Below, piece by piece: positions 32,401-34,855 of a stretch of 34,855 nucleotides of DNA. The notes below the pieces were generated by a model that did not search any database, was not told the origin of the DNA, and was given only the letters and a program-made list of their open reading frames with translations. This stretch comes from CAZHAX01 sp964530325. Its GTDB lineage: Bacteria; Chloroflexota; Anaerolineae; B4-G1. The stretch spans positions 1 to 34,855 of the forward strand of contig CAZHAX010000027.1 of NCBI GenBank assembly GCA_964530325.1, given 5' to 3'. The position numbers were made by a program, and so were the translations under genes. Every line of letters starts with the position of its first letter. Positions within the stretch are counted from its first letter, which is position 1.

Positions 32401-34855
32401 GGGTCTCGGCGACTTCCGCGGTCACGGTAAGCGACGGGCTGTACCATCACGTCGCCGGCCGGAAGGAGAGTCAGGCAGGCGAGCTGCTTATCGACGGTCA
32501 GCTTGCTGCCGCGGTGATCGACCCGAGCGAGGGCGTCGTTGCCAACGGCGCGGGCCTGTTCGTCGGCAGCGCAAGAGATGGTTCGAGCCATTTCGCCGGC
32601 CTCGTCGACGAGGTTCGCATCTGGGACGTGGCTCGCACCCAGGGCGAGATCGCCAACGCGATGTACAGCGTGCTCGCCGCGGGCGAGCCGGGGCTTGTGG
32701 GCTATTGGAGGTTTGACGAAGGAGAAGGGCAAACCACCCACGACAGCGTCTCCAGCGGAAGCCAGGGTCAGCTTGGCTCTACGGCCGGCGCTGATGGCGA
32801 AGATCCTATATGGACTGCTGAAGCCAGCCCTATCTGGCAGTACGCAATGCCGATCGCGGTCTACAATCCAGGCAGCGCCGCGCTGACCGACCACCAGGTA
32901 CGGCTCGACCTGCCCTACGAGCCTGGCATGAACGTCGATTTCTCGGACGTGCGCCTGAAGGTCGATTCTGCAGGAGACTTGCTGGCCTATTGGATCGAGA
33001 GCTATGTCGAGTCCGACCAGGCCGTGATCTGGGTCAAGGTGCCGGGTCTGCCGGCCGAGGCCACCACGCAGCTGACGATGTACTACGGCAACCCGGCGGC
33101 GGCGGACGAGAGCGACGGCGATGCGGTCTTTGAGTTCTTTGACGGCTTTGATGGCACAACCCTGGACACGGACAAGTGGGACGCGACGATCAACTACGTC
33201 ATCGCTGATGGGGTGATAAGGCTTTGGTCTGATGGCAGCAATTGGAAGGCAATCGTGGCCCAGCCCTATGCCTCTGTTCCCACGAACGCTGAGGTGGTGG
33301 AAACCCGCTACAAGACAGACGCACATAATGAGATGCATCTGATACTCAACGCGCCCGATGACAGGTTCGGCATCCATCCGTACGACCTGAGCCTGACGGG
33401 TCCGCGCGCCCAGTATCGGGTGGCTGGCGGATCATGGCTCTACAGCAGTCAGTACGCCACGACCCAGGCCAATACCTGGTACGTCCAACGGGTCGATCGC
33501 GTATCGTCGTCCGATTTCACGGCAAGCACCCACGACGATGACCATACCCTGTTGGGATCCGTCTCCCGGTCCTCGACGTCCTGGAGCGGCGTCACCTTTC
33601 AGTGGGGAATGCACGAAAGGCTGACGGTCAATAGCTATGTCGATTGGGTGCGCGTGCGCAAGTATGCTTCCCCGGAGCCTGTGGCTTACGTGTTCGATCC
33701 CTATGTCTCCTCCGTAGAGGCTCGGCCGGCGACTGGAATCGTGGCTGATGGCTGCAGCGCGTCGACGCTCACCGTTACCTTGAGGACCGCGGAGGGCCTG
33801 CTGGTACCTGACCGACCAGTTGAGGTTCAGGTGACTCAGGGTGCGTATAGCCTGATCAACGGCACAGAGGTCGACGAGTTGGGCTGGACGGGGTTGGGTC
33901 AGACGGATTCCCGTGGCGTGGTCACGGCCACGCTGGCTTCGACACGGGCGGAGACGAAGACAGTCTCGGCGCGCGCAGACGGCGGCCTGCTGCCCCAGTC
34001 CGAGCAGGTGGCCTTCGTATCAGGTGAACCGGCGCAGCTGCAGATCCTTCTGCCGGGCGAGTTGCCGGATCCCGGCCGAGCTCCGGGCCGGGGAGGCAGC
34101 GCAGACGTGTTTGTCGCTGGCGCCCCTTCCACGTTTGTTGTGCGCGCGGTCGACGATTACTGGAACCTGGTGGAATCATTGACCGGAACCGTGCATTTGA
34201 CGAGCACGGACAGTCTGGCGGTGTTCTCGTCTTCAGCTGAACTGCAGGGCGGCGTGGCAGTGGTCACTGCTGCTTTCAAGACGGCCGGTTCTCACACTAT
34301 CGGCGCAACCTACGACGGCACCCTATCCATTGCGGGGGATACCAGCACGCCCCTGACGGTTCAGCCAGCGGAGGCGGTGCGCCTCGAGCTAGTGCTTCCT
34401 TCGTCTACAGGGGTCTACGTCCGCAGCGACGCGACTGTGAAGGCCTACGACGCCTACGACAACGTCGCCGGAAGCTATCGAGGAACGATTCAGTTCTCCA
34501 TCAGCGATGCGTCTGGTACAGAGCCCGGTTCCTACACGTTCACCGCTGCAGATGGCGGCACACATGAGTTCAGCAATGGTGTCGTCTTCAGGACGCCGGG
34601 CGCCCATCAGGTTACCGCGACGGATGCGGCTTCGCCCGCGCTGACCGACACAGCGACGGTGTCGGTGAGCAATGACGTGGTTATCGACGAGGACACGACG
34701 TGGAACGAGGATGCCGTAGTGCTCAACAGCCTGGTCGTGACCAACTCGGCCACCCTCTCACTCGTCGGCGCGACGACGCTGACGGCGACGAGCCTGACTG
34801 TGGCCGAGGGAGCCGTGATCTCGGCGGATGGGCAGGGGTATGGCGCGAGCCAAGG
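29487..34855 (+). CDS. Giant mosaic surface protein, 3' end beyond window
   Basis: At least 1,789 codons are open from the ATG at 29487 to the right edge. AAGGAG lies nine bases upstream, and a signal peptide (VRLLAAAALVAQTAPLPLYASA) follows the start. In order I see a DUF11-like domain near 145-230 (LAYTIVAINVGRQEATGVSIVDTLP) and other Ig-like parts. A laminin-B-like domain lies near 733-895 (TEGWGVNLG ... NVTDFRIRAEYG), and a LamG/concanavalin-type domain near 897-1105 (ALRFDGVDDSVSIPDG ... GLVGYWRFDEGEG). DUF2341 lies near 1118-1215 (RLDLPYEPGMNVDFSDVRL) with a carbohydrate-binding-like part after it. Repeated Big_1/Ig-like domains begin near 1410. Such mosaics bind glycans or other cells. 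No anchor is visible because the end is missing. It may belong to the same surface/competition island as rhs. Confidence 0.85.
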   Translation, partial: MNRSSTPSVLAVRLLAAAALVAQTAPLPLYASADALTDADAPALPSSFYGTATLDGADVAEDTAVSAWVDGVRVAEAGTSTAATRSVYVLDVPGDDPQTPALDGAYEGAVVVFKVAGYAAGDLALWHAGEVVELGLAAVQHDGPDLAVLVDDGERETFSGQRLAYTIVAINVGRQEATGVSIVDTLPEHVTFLAASDGGSEAGGVVAWPEFSLAGDAYTVRTVTVEVGNPLSAGVDEIENTVTASDDGAGGADPTPANNTATDTDAVAVAPALADAFEELSYCDADNPVLPSIAGFLVDNVRDVEQGCRAEPWPTFSAQARDRVASGVRALAYEYGDDPRMTADDDLLIVADRVESRAACGLALLSDLVALQDTVRALQGQVCGIAEHSVSLSFSPGSTYALVGKPAAYDLVLRNTGTAATTYDVELQSLDPQLEISGAPSSLTVSLAAGEIYTASVAATPTTAGTFSMQAKVAAQEAPIVQAQATAVLRSLDSLVEVVEVGAEPRFVELGAGVGVDLYARVGNRTQVELAVVANVQVFDPAALPVFTGGSALSLEAVDVPIRYSLETIDTTGLISGTYTIVVEIRDSVEGDLIPNGTGWGSLYVGRAVQGSSSVSPQIVAPGTVTATTIITTELMQFDYPGGSALLLAPPAMAGDWGSTMGGLRSVASLAWAADPSLSVCLARPSASQEAMAFSEVADKPAGAAFSPAATADQRVGRAPAALQASGAPVTASYFNQTDTEGWGVNLGVLENPGSGGSGGGSGNGYIWTNAPGDDNTSYYVAPPTYHCDWTSLGELHLALWSSGGTYYTSGYGMYGDIYLISGSKTASMMLPGRPAPSWDPFVVMLDDSESWTLGGGATSLGEVLSNVTDFRIRAEYGVGDDQSGLDSVELFYSAGWRSYALRFDGVDDSVSIPDGPYDLTDGTVEAWVKADGYGVILDTGDDPVHTDEGYRLVVNGDGTVTWSFANVGGGWVSATSAVTVSDGLYHHVAGRKESQAGELLIDGQLAAAVIDPSEGVVANGAGLFVGSARDGSSHFAGLVDEVRIWDVARTQGEIANAMYSVLAAGEPGLVGYWRFDEGEGQTTHDSVSSGSQGQLGSTAGADGEDPIWTAEASPIWQYAMPIAVYNPGSAALTDHQVRLDLPYEPGMNVDFSDVRLKVDSAGDLLAYWIESYVESDQAVIWVKVPGLPAEATTQLTMYYGNPAAADESDGDAVFEFFDGFDGTTLDTDKWDATINYVIADGVIRLWSDGSNWKAIVAQPYASVPTNAEVVETRYKTDAHNEMHLILNAPDDRFGIHPYDLSLTGPRAQYRVAGGSWLYSSQYATTQANTWYVQRVDRVSSSDFTASTHDDDHTLLGSVSRSSTSWSGVTFQWGMHERLTVNSYVDWVRVRKYASPEPVAYVFDPYVSSVEARPATGIVADGCSASTLTVTLRTAEGLLVPDRPVEVQVTQGAYSLINGTEVDELGWTGLGQTDSRGVVTATLASTRAETKTVSARADGGLLPQSEQVAFVSGEPAQLQILLPGELPDPGRAPGRGGSADVFVAGAPSTFVVRAVDDYWNLVESLTGTVHLTSTDSLAVFSSSAELQGGVAVVTAAFKTAGSHTIGATYDGTLSIAGDTSTPLTVQPAEAVRLELVLPSSTGVYVRSDATVKAYDAYDNVAGSYRGTIQFSISDASGTEPGSYTFTAADGGTHEFSNGVVFRTPGAHQVTATDAASPALTDTATVSVSNDVVIDEDTTWNEDAVVLNSLVVTNSATLSLVGATTLTATSLTVAEGAVISADGQGYGASQ

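Overview
The window is high-GC DNA that most resembles an uncultured Chloroflexota bacterium. The clearest sign is the long protein at 10253-14743, which joins a GT39-type membrane glycosyltransferase to a DUF2298 (Chlor_Arch_YYY) module, a pairing I associate with Chloroflexi and some archaea. Surface proteins carrying 'GWNLV' modules, DUF11, LamG and DUF2341, plus a Sec-exported Rhs protein, fit the same group. No rRNA, tRNA or CRISPR array was seen. Several predicted promoters share a TTGAC-like -35, a 16-18 nt spacer and a TATACT -10.

Layout: (1) 328-1232, minus: a small operon for a Trm112-type zinc protein, a small membrane protein and a DUF123/GIY-YIG protein. (2) 1606-5017, plus: an isoprenylcysteine methyltransferase-like membrane protein and three unknown membrane proteins, closed by a perfect hairpin. 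(3) 5110-7427, minus: xdhC-like gene and ahcY from one promoter. (4) 7670-14743, plus: two coupled polytopic glycosyltransferases, divergent from xdhC. (5) 14763-20490, minus: a radical-SAM locus. In transcription order it encodes a radical-SAM paralogue without its cluster cysteines, a methyltransferase, a two-TM zinc-ribbon protein, a DUF2207-like membrane protein ending in a Cys-Ala repeat tail, and an apparently intact PqqD-radical SAM-SPASM enzyme. (6) 20491-22434: a 1.9 kb noncoding stretch with a multi-hairpin RNA candidate, IS21-like end repeats and a structured leader. (7) 22435-34855, plus: a 2143-residue secreted Rhs protein with a putative nuclease tip, a probable immunity gene, and a giant mosaic surface protein running off the right edge.

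The best candidate for an undescribed system is region 5. The DUF2207-like protein ends in (Cys-Ala)5-Gly-(Cys-Ala)3-Gly-Gly-Gly-Arg. The next gene encodes a SPASM radical SAM enzyme with its own PqqD-like peptide-binding domain. Upstream lies a paralogue that keeps the PqqD-like domain but has lost CxxxCxxC and most of SPASM. My inference is that the active enzyme modifies the cytosolic Cys-Ala tail of an inner-membrane protein and that the inactive paralogue helps hold the substrate. The active enzyme seems to start at a CTG codon just after the substrate's stop, using a ribosome site encoded by the GGGR tail codons.
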